The notes under the pieces are model-generated. The model saw only the letters and a list, made by a program, of their open reading frames with translations, was not told the origin of the DNA and did no database searches. Below, piece after piece: positions 37,061-46,504 of a stretch of DNA of 64,000 nucleotides. The position numbers and the translations under genes were made by a program. Source of the stretch: Paenibacillus fonticola DSM 21315 (GTDB lineage: Bacteria > Bacillota > Bacilli > Paenibacillales > Paenibacillaceae); contig NZ_KB907270.1 in the NCBI RefSeq assembly GCF_000381905.1, forward strand, positions 32,117-96,116, written 5' to 3'. Each line of letters begins with the position of its first letter. The first letter of the stretch is position 1.

Positions 37061-38059
37061 TCCTAAATTTAAGAGCCCAAAAAACCGGCCGGGGGGAATC
37101 TCCCTCGGCTGCCCGTATCAAGCTGGACGGCTTGGAAAATCAGAGCGGTAAACCGCTATCGTAAATCGGCTCTAGCCCGCTCCGTCTCGGTTCCTTCCCT
37201 CTATATACTAACTCCGCAGCAGTCTCGCCACGAAAACTTCGATAATATCCATTTCCTTCTTAAGGGAGTCTCACACCGTCTCCCATTGCCCTATAGGCGG
37301 CACTATACTCATTTGGCAAACCAAAATGCTCCGTTGTAACTCTGCAGTAACTGGAATCAACGCGCTGTATGCTCATCCGCAAGTTATTCCATTCCACTTA
37401 TTGAAAAATCTAGTGTAGCAATATTGCAAAAAAACTCCCCCTAAAAGGCAAAAAAAATTTTTATGATTATTTCCGTACTACATGATTCATCCATGTACAC
37501 TGCTCCCCTCCCGATATGCAAACAAATTTTGTATAAAAATACTACTGAATGCAAGGGCACAGCTAAATTGTTCAGTTGCCCTTAATGGCTAAACGTTTAC
37601 TCCTGCGTTCGATATCCGTTCGCTGGGAAAAAGTGTAGCATTTTGACAAAACCATTGACGATTGCTGCAAGTTTTGAGCCTTGATCTCCATGCTTCACTC
37701 TAATAAGCCAAAGTGTCACCCTTTCTTTACTTTTCTCCGAATGTATATTGTTATATTCCAACAAATTTGAGTGCTCGATCAAAAAACACCCTATTTTTTC
37801 ATTTATCTATCTTTTGATAATCTATCAAATTCGCAAATTTGCAACACTTTATACCCCGCACATCAGACGGCTTAGGAGCTGTTGACGTAAAAAAAAACAC
37901 CCACTATGATTCAAGTGAAAGTATTCACATTTTCATTCCGGAGTGAACGTAAATATTTTTGCACGAAATAAAACAAAAACAACTTCCCCAGTGATGTCGG
38001 AAGTATTACTAGCACGTATAACTGTATTTCCAACCCATTTATTTAAGGAGTGAGCACTC
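37061..38059. other. Gene-poor 1-kb spacer with a possible DNA methyltransferase relic
   Basis: Mostly AT-rich. On the minus strand at about 37260..37380 a frame ends EHFGLPNEYSAAYRAMGDGV then RLP and stop, resembling the last motif of cytosine-5 DNA methyltransferases ('AYxxxGDGVxxPV'). This is a weak, partial match. A 61-codon minus frame at 37597..37782 is unrecognised. A GC-rich imperfect hairpin at 37085..37115 has its T-run on the minus side. No -24/-12 promoter was found before the CoA-transferase. Confidence 0.3.
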
Positions 38060-39628
38060 ATGTCCAAAATCATTTCAGCGAGTGAAGCAGCAGCACTTAT
38101 CCCGGATGGAGCTACGATTGCCGCAAGCGGTTTCGGGCTCTCCTGTTGGGCCGAGGAGATGGGCATCGCTATTGAGGAGCGATTCCTGCAATTCGGTCAT
38201 CCCCGCAATCTAACTGTCGTCCATGCCAGTGCCGTTGGTGATCGGCGGACTAAGGGGATGAGCCATCTCGGTCATGAAGGCCTCGTGAAACGGTGGATCG
38301 GCGGAATAGCGATCGCCTCCCCAGCTATGGCAAAGTTAATCGAAGAAAATAAATGTGAGGCCTACAATTTGCCGCAGGGCGTGATTGCACAGTTGTTCCG
38401 TGAAATCGCTGCAAAGCGACCTGGTGTCATTACCAAGGTTGGCATGGAGACCTTCGTTGATCCGCGCATTGAAGGCGGCAAAATGTCAGCCTCCACAACG
38501 GAGGATATCGTCAAGCTAATCGAGCTGGAGGGCGAAGAATGGCTGTTCTATAAAAGTTTCCCGATTCAGGTTGCATTGATTCGCGGAACGGTTGCCGACG
38601 AGAACGGAAATCTGACGCTGGAAAAGGAAGGCCTGCATATGGAGGTACTGCAGATAGCCCAAGCCGTACACAATTCCGGCGGCATCGTGATCGCTCAGGT
38701 AGAGACCATCGCCAAGAACGGTACACTGCATCCGAAGGACGTCAAGGTGCCAGGAATATTGATCGATCACCTGATCATCTCCGAGCCGGAAAATCATTTC
38801 CAGACCGAAAATACACAGTACAACCCAGCCTTCGCCGGGCATGTAAAGGTTCCGGTGGAAGCGATGGAAGTCATCCCGCTCGACGAACGAAAAATCATTT
38901 CCCGCCGTTCAGCAGCTGAGCTGGTGCCAAACACAGTGCTTAACCTGGGCGTTGGTATTCCGGTCTGTGTAGCTACGGTTGCAGCCGAAGAGGGCGTGAG
39001 CGATCAGCTGATTCTTACGACTGAAGCAGGCTCGGTCGGCGGCGTACCAGCAGGCATTAAAGATTTCGGCCATGCTTACAACTCCGAGGCTATCGTGGAT
39101 CATGTGTCCCAGTTTGACTTTTACGACGGGGGCGGCATTGATCTGTCCGTGCTGGGGCTGGCTCAGACCGATGAATCCGGCAACGTCAATGTCAGCAAAT
39201 TCGGTACTCGTGTAGCGGGCTGCGGCGGCTTTATTAACATCTCCCAATCAGCCAAAAAGCTAGTCTTCGCCGGAACCTTCACGGCAGGTGGTCTGCAAAT
39301 TGCTGTAGATAACGGAGAACTGCGTATCGTGAAGGAAGGTAAAGCGAAGAAATTCCTAAAAAAAGTACAACAAATCACTTTCAGCGGCTCCTACGCGACC
39401 AAGATCAAACAACGGGTTGTCTATGTGACTGAACGTGCTGTATTTGAACTGCAAGACGGCAAAATGACACTGACTGAGATAGCACCCGGCATTGATTTGC
39501 AAACCCAGATTCTCGACCAAATGGAATTCATGCCTGTCATCTCGCCGGAACTTAAGGAAATGGATGCGGGCATGTTCCGTGAACAATGGGGTAAGCTGCG
39601 CGAAGTGATTACAGCCAAGACACGATGA
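38060..39628 (+). CDS. Acyl-CoA:carboxylate CoA-transferase (YdiF/propionate CoA-transferase type)
   Basis: 522 residues, the alpha and beta subunits of family I CoA-transferases fused. The N-terminal half starts SASEAAALIPDGATIAASGF; the C-terminal half has LNLGVGIPVCVATVAAEEG and the catalytic Glu in TTEAGSVGGVPAG. It transfers CoA between short-chain acids; acetate, propionate, lactate or acetoacetate are possible. TAAGGAG precedes the ATG. First gene of a plus-strand set with an organic-acid transporter. Confidence 0.9.
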   Translation: MSKIISASEAAALIPDGATIAASGFGLSCWAEEMGIAIEERFLQFGHPRNLTVVHASAVGDRRTKGMSHLGHEGLVKRWIGGIAIASPAMAKLIEENKCEAYNLPQGVIAQLFREIAAKRPGVITKVGMETFVDPRIEGGKMSASTTEDIVKLIELEGEEWLFYKSFPIQVALIRGTVADENGNLTLEKEGLHMEVLQIAQAVHNSGGIVIAQVETIAKNGTLHPKDVKVPGILIDHLIISEPENHFQTENTQYNPAFAGHVKVPVEAMEVIPLDERKIISRRSAAELVPNTVLNLGVGIPVCVATVAAEEGVSDQLILTTEAGSVGGVPAGIKDFGHAYNSEAIVDHVSQFDFYDGGGIDLSVLGLAQTDESGNVNVSKFGTRVAGCGGFINISQSAKKLVFAGTFTAGGLQIAVDNGELRIVKEGKAKKFLKKVQQITFSGSYATKIKQRVVYVTERAVFELQDGKMTLTEIAPGIDLQTQILDQMEFMPVISPELKEMDAGMFREQWGKLREVITAKTR

Positions 39629-39784
39629 GTAAGCGAAGGCGAGTAAAGACGCTATGATTACCATTAGCGCAGGCTAGAACAACACCAGCGGCTGTCTTAT
39701 GGCAGCCATGAATCATCCATTTGTGGGCAAAGCAACACTTTTTCCCATTTCACTGATCCCTCCATTAGAAAGGACCAAAACGAT

Positions 39785-41029
39785 ATGGAAAATGTACAAC
39801 TGAATCGCTGGCGAATTCTGATCGCCGCAACCTTCATCAATATTTGCGTCGGCTCCATTTATGCCTTCAGTATTTTCGCACTGCCGCTGAGTAAGGTGTT
39901 TAATGCAAGCATGCCAGAGATTATGATGGCCTTCACGATTAACGCCGCCATTTCACCGATTCCGATGATTCTCGGCGGGAAATTCGTAGACCGGGGCGGC
40001 GCCAGAGCCGCCATCTTCCTCGGCGGTGCGATGTTTGGTCTCGGCTTTATTTTATCCGGACTTGTTACCGCCTCCTGGATGCTTAACCTGACCTACGGTG
40101 TCATTGCCGGTCTTGGACAGGGTATCGTCTATTCCGCTACGATTGGCAATACGATCAAACTTTTCCCGGATAAGCGCGGATTCGCAGCCGGTATCGTGAC
40201 CGCAGGCTACGGCGGGGGGACTATTGTTGTCGCTCCGCTGGCGAACGCCCTGATTACCGGCTCCGGGGTTCAGACAACCATGATGATTCTCGGCACTTCC
40301 TTCCTAATCATCATTATGGCTGGCGGGCTGCTGACTCAAGCCTGTCCAACGGGGTATATACCTGCTGGCTGGACACCGCCGCAGACGTCAGGACCCCGTC
40401 CAGGTGCCGTGAATCTGAACTGGCGGCAGATGATCAAGCAGCCGCTGTTCTACGTGATCGCCTGCCTGTTCCTGATCGGCGCTTTGTCCGGCATGATGGT
40501 TACTTCCAACGCTTCCGTTATTGGCCAGACGATGTTCGGCCTGTCGGCCAGTGTAGCTGCTCTATTTGTAAGTCTTTATTCACTTAGCAACTGTCTTGGA
40601 CGCATCTTCTGGGGTGCCGTATCCGATCGTATCGGCCAGCTTCGCTGTCTGATGATGATCTATCTTGTTATTGCCGTCATGATGCTGACGCTGGCATTAT
40701 CCAATGCTACCATTGGATTTGCCGTAGCCATTATTGGCATTGGTCTATGCTTCGGCGGTACGATGGGCGTTTTCCCTTCCATCGTCGGACAGAAATTCGG
40801 GATGAAATACTATGGAGTCAATTACGGCGTGACCTTCATCGGTTACTCCGGCGCTGCATTCTTCGGGCCGCGTATCGCCAATTCGGTGGCGGCAGCCAAT
40901 AACGGCATGTTCACCAACGCTTTCTACATTGCACTCGCTATTGCTCTGGTTGGCTTTGCGCTGACCTTCTTGTACAAGGCTCTGGAGAACAGCAAGAAAA
41001 CAGCACCGACTATTGTTGAAACAGCTTGA
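39785..41029 (+). CDS. OFA-family MFS carboxylate transporter
   Basis: 414 residues with twelve helices. NICVGSIYAFSIFALPLSK at the start and GKFVDRGGARAA and RIFWGAVSDRIG loops are typical of the oxalate/formate antiporter family. It probably imports the acid activated by the CoA-transferase just upstream. The substrate is inferred. Confidence 0.85.
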   Translation: MENVQLNRWRILIAATFINICVGSIYAFSIFALPLSKVFNASMPEIMMAFTINAAISPIPMILGGKFVDRGGARAAIFLGGAMFGLGFILSGLVTASWMLNLTYGVIAGLGQGIVYSATIGNTIKLFPDKRGFAAGIVTAGYGGGTIVVAPLANALITGSGVQTTMMILGTSFLIIIMAGGLLTQACPTGYIPAGWTPPQTSGPRPGAVNLNWRQMIKQPLFYVIACLFLIGALSGMMVTSNASVIGQTMFGLSASVAALFVSLYSLSNCLGRIFWGAVSDRIGQLRCLMMIYLVIAVMMLTLALSNATIGFAVAIIGIGLCFGGTMGVFPSIVGQKFGMKYYGVNYGVTFIGYSGAAFFGPRIANSVAAANNGMFTNAFYIALAIALVGFALTFLYKALENSKKTAPTIVETA

Positions 41030-41077
41030 CCCAAGCTGCAGCACGCTGTTACAGAAATATGATCTGGAGGTATTAAA

Positions 41078-42037
41078 ATGACAATTACAGAACTGCTTGG
41101 TATTAAGTATCCTATCTTCCAAGGCGCTATGGCCCAAATTGCCCGTGAACCACTCGTAAGTGCCGTATCCAATGCTGGCGGACTCGGAATTATCGGCTCT
41201 GGCGGCATGTCGGCTGAAGATCTTCGTGAGGAAATTCACAAGGTTCGTGCAGCTACCAGCAAGCCGTTTGCCGTGAATCTGATGCTGATGATGCACAATA
41301 TTCCTGAGCTGATTCAGGTCATCGTCGAGGAAAATGTCAAGATCGTTACGACTGGTGCAGGTACACCAGCTCCGTATATGCCGATCTTCAAGGAGCATGG
41401 CATCATCGTCATCGCCGTTATTCCTTCTGTCAAGATCGCCAAAAAAATGGAGGCGCTCGGCGTGAATGCCGTCGTTGCTGAAGGCACCGAAGCTGGCGGA
41501 CATGTCGGCGAGACGACGACTATGGCTCTGGTTCCTCAGGTCGTTAGCAGCGTATCTATTCCTGTCATTGCCGCAGGCGGCGTTGCCGACGGACGCGGGA
41601 TCGCAGCAGCCTTCGCATTGGGGGCACTGGGTGTTCAGGTCGGTACACGCTTCCTCACCACCGTTGAATGTCCGACCCATGACAACTTCAAACAGGCCGT
41701 CATCGATGCCGATGATACCAGCACCACCGTTACCGGACGCAGCATCGGCGGACCCGTGCGCAGCATCAAGAACAGCATGATTGCCGAATATCTGAAGCTT
41801 GAGCAAGAGCACGCTTCCCGTGAGGAACTGGAGAAAATCAGCCTTGGCTCGCTGCGCAAAGCAGTATACGAAGGAGACACGGATCGCGGATCCGTCATGG
41901 CTGGACAAATATGCGGGCTGTGCAACGAAATTACAACGGTTGAACAGATGATTACCGGCATGTTCAATGAAGCGCAAGCGCTGCTGAAACGTCTTGGCCA
42001 GACTCAGATCATCGGTGAACAATTAACGCCAGTATAA
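41078..42037 (+). CDS. FabK / nitronate monooxygenase-like FMN protein
   Basis: 319 residues of a TIM barrel: KYPIFQGAMAQIA, SNAGGLGIIGSGG, AEGTEAGGHVGETTTMALVP (the FMN-site His), IAAGGVADGRGIAAAFALGA. Highest resemblance is to enoyl-ACP reductase II (FabK); nitronate monooxygenases share the fold. In this operon it may reduce or oxidise an acyl intermediate. GGAGG lies before the ATG; a terminator follows. Confidence 0.8.
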   Translation: MTITELLGIKYPIFQGAMAQIAREPLVSAVSNAGGLGIIGSGGMSAEDLREEIHKVRAATSKPFAVNLMLMMHNIPELIQVIVEENVKIVTTGAGTPAPYMPIFKEHGIIVIAVIPSVKIAKKMEALGVNAVVAEGTEAGGHVGETTTMALVPQVVSSVSIPVIAAGGVADGRGIAAAFALGALGVQVGTRFLTTVECPTHDNFKQAVIDADDTSTTVTGRSIGGPVRSIKNSMIAEYLKLEQEHASREELEKISLGSLRKAVYEGDTDRGSVMAGQICGLCNEITTVEQMITGMFNEAQALLKRLGQTQIIGEQLTPV

Positions 42038-42057
42038 AATAGCATCTTATACAGCAA

Positions 42058-42104
42058 GGGGCCGGACCAAATCCATAAGTACAGGAGAAGGCCCGGCTTT
42101 TTTG
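42058..42104 (+). terminator. Terminator after the FabK-like gene
   Basis: GCCGG and CCGGC arms with a long loop, followed by TTTTTTGC. Confidence 0.6.
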
Positions 42105-42225
42105 CATGGTTTTGAGCTGCATTTTGAGCTACAGGTGTAAAATGATAATGACAACTTTTGTTCTTTCCATATAATGAAGAGAAGCATCCCAGCAGAACTT
42201 CGATATCCTAAAAGTGAGTTGATCG

Positions 42226-43617
42226 ATGATGTCTAAACAAACTGATAAACGGGCCGCTGAAGGTAGCAACCAATCCCCTGCCACCCTGTTCGTCACAGAC
42301 GCCCTAGGCAATATCCTGATCTCTAATGAATTCACCGCCTTAACGATCGGCATTCCGCTTGAGGAGTTGCTTCGCTACAATGTACAGGATCTTGTGAAAG
42401 CAGGCTATTACAGTGAATCTATAACTATGAAAGCGATTCAATCCAAGCAAAAGGTGACCCAGTACATTAATACCATACAGGGCTTTAAGGTCAAATCCAC
42501 GGCTGTGCCCATCCTTGATAACACAGGCGAGGTGCAGTTGGTCGTTACAAGCTCCAGCGGATATAGAGGGGGCTCCTCAATGATAGCTGCCTCTACACTT
42601 CCGCCAGCACATGAGAACAGTAAACGATCAGCCACCGCTGCCTCCGTATTTAAAAACAACGGTGTCGTCGCCGAAAGCCTGGCGATGAAGCAAATTATTC
42701 AGGTATGTGACCAGATTGCTTCCTATGACAGCAAAGTACTGATTCTAGGTGAATCCGGGACAGGCAAGTCAGTGATAGCCAAATATATTCACCGCCAGAG
42801 CCCTAAATGGAACGGCCCATTCATCCCGATTAATAGTGCCGCCATTCCAGCCTCACTATTTGAATATGAGCTATTTGGCTATGTTAAGGGCGCTATGCCG
42901 GGCTTATTGAATGAAAAACAAGGTTTGTTCGAGGTAGCCAATGGTGGGGTTTTGTTTTTTGATGAGGTCGCTGAACTACCGCTGGACATACAGGCCAAAC
43001 TGCTCGATGTACTGGAACGTAATGAATTCCGGCGTGTAGGGAGCACGGAACTGATCCCCATTCAATGTCGGATGATCTTTGCCACCAATCGTGACTTATG
43101 GAGTATGGTCAAGAAAGAATTGTTCCGCGAGGACTTATACTATCGTATCAACGTCATTCCGATCCACATTCCGCCACTACGCAGCCGGAAACTGGATCTG
43201 GTCGGTCTAATATCCAGCTTTATTGCTCATTTCAACAAGGTATATGATAAAAAGTATGTGCTGCCGGCAGATGAATTTCAAAAAATGCTGGCCAAACCAT
43301 GGCACGGGAATGCGCGAGAGCTTCGCAATTATATAGAACGACTAATCGTGATCGATCAGACGGGACTTTGCCAGCAGCAGCTAGTAGAGCATGTTACAGA
43401 TTGGTTCACTCTGGATCACTTCATTCAAGCTAACCGCAGCCGATTGAACGGTCTGAAAGAATATACAGCCTTGACCGAAGGGCGCTATATTCAGCAAACG
43501 CTTCTGGTCTGTGGCGGCAACAGCGCCGAAGCGGCCAGACAGTTGGGGATTGACCGATCGGTTGTCTACCGGAAGCTAAAGAAAATGGAGGACATTCTCA
43601 CAAAGCTGAAAGCATGA
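42226..43617 (+). CDS. PAS-AAA+-Fis enhancer-binding-type regulator with altered GAFTGA loop
   Basis: 463 residues: an N-terminal PAS-like sensor (TLFVTDALGNILISNEFTAL), AAA+ domain with Walker A GESGTGKS (175-182) and FFDEVAELPLDIQAKLL, and a C-terminal Fis-type HTH (GGNSAEAARQLGIDRSVVYRK). The sigma-54 contact loop, normally GAFTGA, reads GAMPGL (222-227). With that change it may act on sigma-70-type promoters, as TyrR does, or be impaired. It stands downstream of the CoA-transferase set and is its likely regulator. 43618..43846 holds nothing but a weak stem. Confidence 0.88.
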   Translation: MMSKQTDKRAAEGSNQSPATLFVTDALGNILISNEFTALTIGIPLEELLRYNVQDLVKAGYYSESITMKAIQSKQKVTQYINTIQGFKVKSTAVPILDNTGEVQLVVTSSSGYRGGSSMIAASTLPPAHENSKRSATAASVFKNNGVVAESLAMKQIIQVCDQIASYDSKVLILGESGTGKSVIAKYIHRQSPKWNGPFIPINSAAIPASLFEYELFGYVKGAMPGLLNEKQGLFEVANGGVLFFDEVAELPLDIQAKLLDVLERNEFRRVGSTELIPIQCRMIFATNRDLWSMVKKELFREDLYYRINVIPIHIPPLRSRKLDLVGLISSFIAHFNKVYDKKYVLPADEFQKMLAKPWHGNARELRNYIERLIVIDQTGLCQQQLVEHVTDWFTLDHFIQANRSRLNGLKEYTALTEGRYIQQTLLVCGGNSAEAARQLGIDRSVVYRKLKKMEDILTKLKA

Positions 43618-43846
43618 GAACAGGACGGTGATATCCGTATGAATGACTAACAGTAAAACTGCCTCGCTGCCTTGTCACCCGATTGGTATTAAATTTTATA
43701 TTCAGTCACTAGCATGCGCAATGACCATTTGGACAGTAATCGTGGGGATAGCCAACTGCCATAGCAGATAGCAATCCCCGTACAATCTCTCATGATTGTA
43801 GTATATGGGGACCTCAATAGCGCCCTATGAAGGCTTTTAATGATTA

Positions 43847-44221
43847 TTAAATGGATTGCACCTCAAGCTTTCCAATACCTCTAATTAACTTTTTTTCATA
43901 GGTTGACGTGGGCATTAATACTGCTGCCAAATATTCTAATACTCGTTCAGGATTTGCATTTTCCCCACATATGTAGCAATCCAGTGCAGCAAACCCCTTC
44001 TCTGGATACGTATGGATAGAAAGGTGACTCTCTGAAAGCAATAGCAACACTGTTATTCCTTGTGGTTCAAATTGCTTGGATAGCACCGAACAGACCGTTG
44101 CTCCACAATTAGTGGCTGCTTCTACCAACAGCTCCTCAAGCCATTCAGCATTGTTTAGAAAATCATAATCTACTCCCCACATATCCATCACAACATGGCG
44201 TCCAAACGTAGAATATCCCAT
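43847..44221 (-). CDS. speH: S-adenosylmethionine decarboxylase proenzyme
   Basis: 124 residues from the ATG at 44221, 9 nt after AAAGGAG; a longer TTG-initiated form has no ribosome site. SESHLSIHTYPEKG contains the self-cleavage Ser65 that becomes the pyruvoyl group, and the catalytic Cys is in DCYICG. Length matches B. subtilis SpeH. It supplies decarboxylated AdoMet, the aminopropyl donor needed by the BpsA-like enzyme at the head of the same operon, 88 nt after the MutS-like gene. Confidence 0.92.
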   Translation of the reverse strand: MGYSTFGRHVVMDMWGVDYDFLNNAEWLEELLVEAATNCGATVCSVLSKQFEPQGITVLLLLSESHLSIHTYPEKGFAALDCYICGENANPERVLEYLAAVLMPTSTYEKKLIRGIGKLEVQSI

Positions 44222-44309
44222 CCATCCATTCTCCTTTGCGTGCTTCTTCAAAATATTTTGTAAGCCTTCATTAAGCCGGATCACAGCAACTATACTCAAA
44301 GATCTTGTT

Positions 44310-46169
44310 CTAAGGGATATCCCTTGATATCTGGCTGCTATGCAGAGTTAATCTCTTGCTCATAGCCTGAACAATCACTTCATCTTTACTGTTAGGGGGC
44401 TGCTCAACTGTGCCTACACATTTCATTAATGGAATCCATATGCTGTCTCCCGCTTGCAACGGACGATAGATTATCTCTTCTTGCTGAACCTTACCTGTTC
44501 CTTGTCCTTTTTCTACGTATGAATGCTTGATTGTTCTGTTATATTGTCCTTCATCACCTTCATCTTCATCTCCATCTTCCTCTAGCAACGGTACGAACTT
44601 TTTCTTGCTTCCTTTATCTGACCACTCTTCATTCCGATCATTATCTCCGATCGCCATCCGTAACTCAGCCCGCGCTATCACATGCTCTGGCAGACCAAAA
44701 CGACGGGCAATGGCAAAGGCAAAACTATCTCCAGCCTCACCGATCTCCAGACGGTATAGGGAACGAAGTGTTACTGGATCGAAAGCCATACGTGCATTTG
44801 CACATCCAGGCGTATGCGCTGCAAAGCGTTTAATCTCATTGAAATGAGTCGTTGCAGCTACAAGTGATTCACGCCCCAGCAATTCTTCCAACAGCGCAAT
44901 CGATAGGGAAATCCCCTCGCTGGGATCAGTTCCAGCTGCCAACTCATCGAGCAATAGCAATGAACGTTTTCCTGCCACATCCAACATTTCTTTTATCGCT
45001 GCCATATGGGCAGAAAAGGTACTCAGCGAATGCTCTATACTTTGTCCATCTCCTACATCAGCAAACACATGCTCGAAGATCCCGAAGACCGTTCCTTCTT
45101 CTGCTGGAACTAACAAGCCTGACTGCACCATCATTGCGAGCAAACCGATGGTTTTCAGTGTAATTGTCTTCCCTCCTGCATTCGGCCCCGTGATGATAAG
45201 CTGTCGCCAATCCCATCCAATTGAAACGCTGATCGGGTTGCATGCCTTGCCTAAAAGCGGATGCTTAGCATTGACAAGCTTAATTACCGGATGTGCAGAA
45301 ATCCGCACACGAATTCCATCCCAAGTAAGCGATAGCTTGGCTCTCGCGAATATAAAATCCAATGCAGCCATCACATCGAGATTGCCTATTAACAGTTCGA
45401 CCTTGCTATCCACCATTTCCGATAGTTTGGATAACACGATCATTCTTTCACGGTCCTCCTCGGCTTTCCACATCTGCATTTCCACATGCAGTTCACCCAC
45501 GTCTTCCGGCTCAATAAATACCGTTTGACCGCTGGCTGATTCGTCCCACACAGTGCCTGGCACTTGTTTACGAGACTCCCGCTTTACCGGAAGGACGTAG
45601 TGACCATTTCTCCTGCTGACCAGATGCTCTTGCAGCGAGTTTTTATATTTTGTCAGTGTTTGGCTCACTTTTCGCTCAATTTTAGATTCCGTTAAAGTAA
45701 TCTGTCTTCTGGCATGGGCGAGCGCTGTACTTGCCTCATCAGTAAGCACACCGTTCCTTATGCATCGCTGTAAGTCCTCACGTATAGCCGGAAAATCCTG
45801 CAATGAATCTGAATACCCGCTAATGGTCGGAGCCAGTTGTCTCTTTTCATTCATATAGCGTTTCATCTGTCCTATCGTATTCAGCCAAGCAGCTAGCTGC
45901 TCAAGTTCTCGCTCTGTGCAAATATTCCCTTTGCCAAGCCTTCCTAGAAAAGTCTCTATACCTTCCATTGCAGATAAAGGAACACTCTTTCCGGACTGAA
46001 GCAACTTAGCAGCCTCCACCGTCTCCGTAAGCCACTCTTTAACAACAGCCCCGTCTGTACTTGGCTGATGACGTTCTGCTAGTGTTTTTCCACCAGGCGA
46101 CATGGTGAAGGAAATCAGTTGTAATTTTATTTTGTCGTACTCTAATTTTTTGCCACTTACTTCATTCAT
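44310..46169 (-). CDS. MutS2-like ATPase lacking the Smr domain
   Basis: 619 residues. The N-terminal lever-helix region matches MutS2 (VLPVKRESRKQVPGTVWDES, SGQTVFIEPEDV). Walker A is GPNAGGKT (328-335), Walker B LLLLDELAAGTDPSEG, then ATTHFNEIKRFA. MutS2 proper is about 785 residues with KOW and Smr nuclease domains at the end; here the sequence ends about 100 residues after the ATPase with an acidic linker (EEDGDEDEGDEGQ). It overlaps acpP-like gene by 4 nt. Its role in a polyamine operon is unknown. Confidence 0.85.
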   Translation of the reverse strand: MNEVSGKKLEYDKIKLQLISFTMSPGGKTLAERHQPSTDGAVVKEWLTETVEAAKLLQSGKSVPLSAMEGIETFLGRLGKGNICTERELEQLAAWLNTIGQMKRYMNEKRQLAPTISGYSDSLQDFPAIREDLQRCIRNGVLTDEASTALAHARRQITLTESKIERKVSQTLTKYKNSLQEHLVSRRNGHYVLPVKRESRKQVPGTVWDESASGQTVFIEPEDVGELHVEMQMWKAEEDRERMIVLSKLSEMVDSKVELLIGNLDVMAALDFIFARAKLSLTWDGIRVRISAHPVIKLVNAKHPLLGKACNPISVSIGWDWRQLIITGPNAGGKTITLKTIGLLAMMVQSGLLVPAEEGTVFGIFEHVFADVGDGQSIEHSLSTFSAHMAAIKEMLDVAGKRSLLLLDELAAGTDPSEGISLSIALLEELLGRESLVAATTHFNEIKRFAAHTPGCANARMAFDPVTLRSLYRLEIGEAGDSFAFAIARRFGLPEHVIARAELRMAIGDNDRNEEWSDKGSKKKFVPLLEEDGDEDEGDEGQYNRTIKHSYVEKGQGTGKVQQEEIIYRPLQAGDSIWIPLMKCVGTVEQPPNSKDEVIVQAMSKRLTLHSSQISRDIP

Positions 46170-46504
46170 GCTTTTGTTTCTCCTTCGCTTAATTTATTCC
46201 TTAATAAGATTGCGATTCGTACGACATTGGACAAGTTGTCCAGTGTCAAATCTTCATCGCCAACATCGATTCCAAATTTATGCTCCAGCTCTGCAATCAG
46301 CGCTACAGTCGTAACGGAATCAAGAATTCCTTGGTGCCCAAGTAAACAGGTCGTGGAGGATAGTTCCGCCCCACCCAACAAGGAACTTACGATCTCCATA
46401 ATACGTATTTCCAGCTCTAAAGAATCAGGCGTATCAGGTATATCAGGCGCATATGTGTGTTCTGTCAATTGATACTCGCTCCCTCCATTTTCAGATGAAT
46501 CCAT
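46166..46504 (-). CDS. Acyl carrier protein
   Basis: 112 residues. The phosphopantetheine serine is Ser63 in GILDSVTTVALIAELEHKFG, followed by IDVGDEDLTLDNLSNV, the usual ACP helix III. The first 30 residues are an extension rich in Asp, Pro and Ser. It is a dedicated carrier: its start overlaps the FkbH-like gene by 40 nt and its stop overlaps the MutS-like start. FkbH proteins charge such carriers with a three-carbon unit. Confidence 0.85.
   Translation of the reverse strand: MDSSENGGSEYQLTEHTYAPDIPDTPDSLELEIRIMEIVSSLLGGAELSSTTCLLGHQGILDSVTTVALIAELEHKFGIDVGDEDLTLDNLSNVVRIAILLRNKLSEGETKA

Noticed and set aside
37300..37340. Possible sigma-54 promoter (TGGCAAACC ... TGC)
   Set aside because: The GG-to-GC spacing is 11 instead of 10 bp and it is 700 bp from the gene.
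37597..37782. 61-codon minus-strand frame in the spacer before the CoA-transferase
   Set aside because: No recognisable motif and no convincing ribosome site; kept only as part of the spacer description.
40745..42022. 425-codon minus-strand frame opposite the transporter and FabK-like genes
   Set aside because: Crosses two well-supported plus-strand genes and has no family signature.
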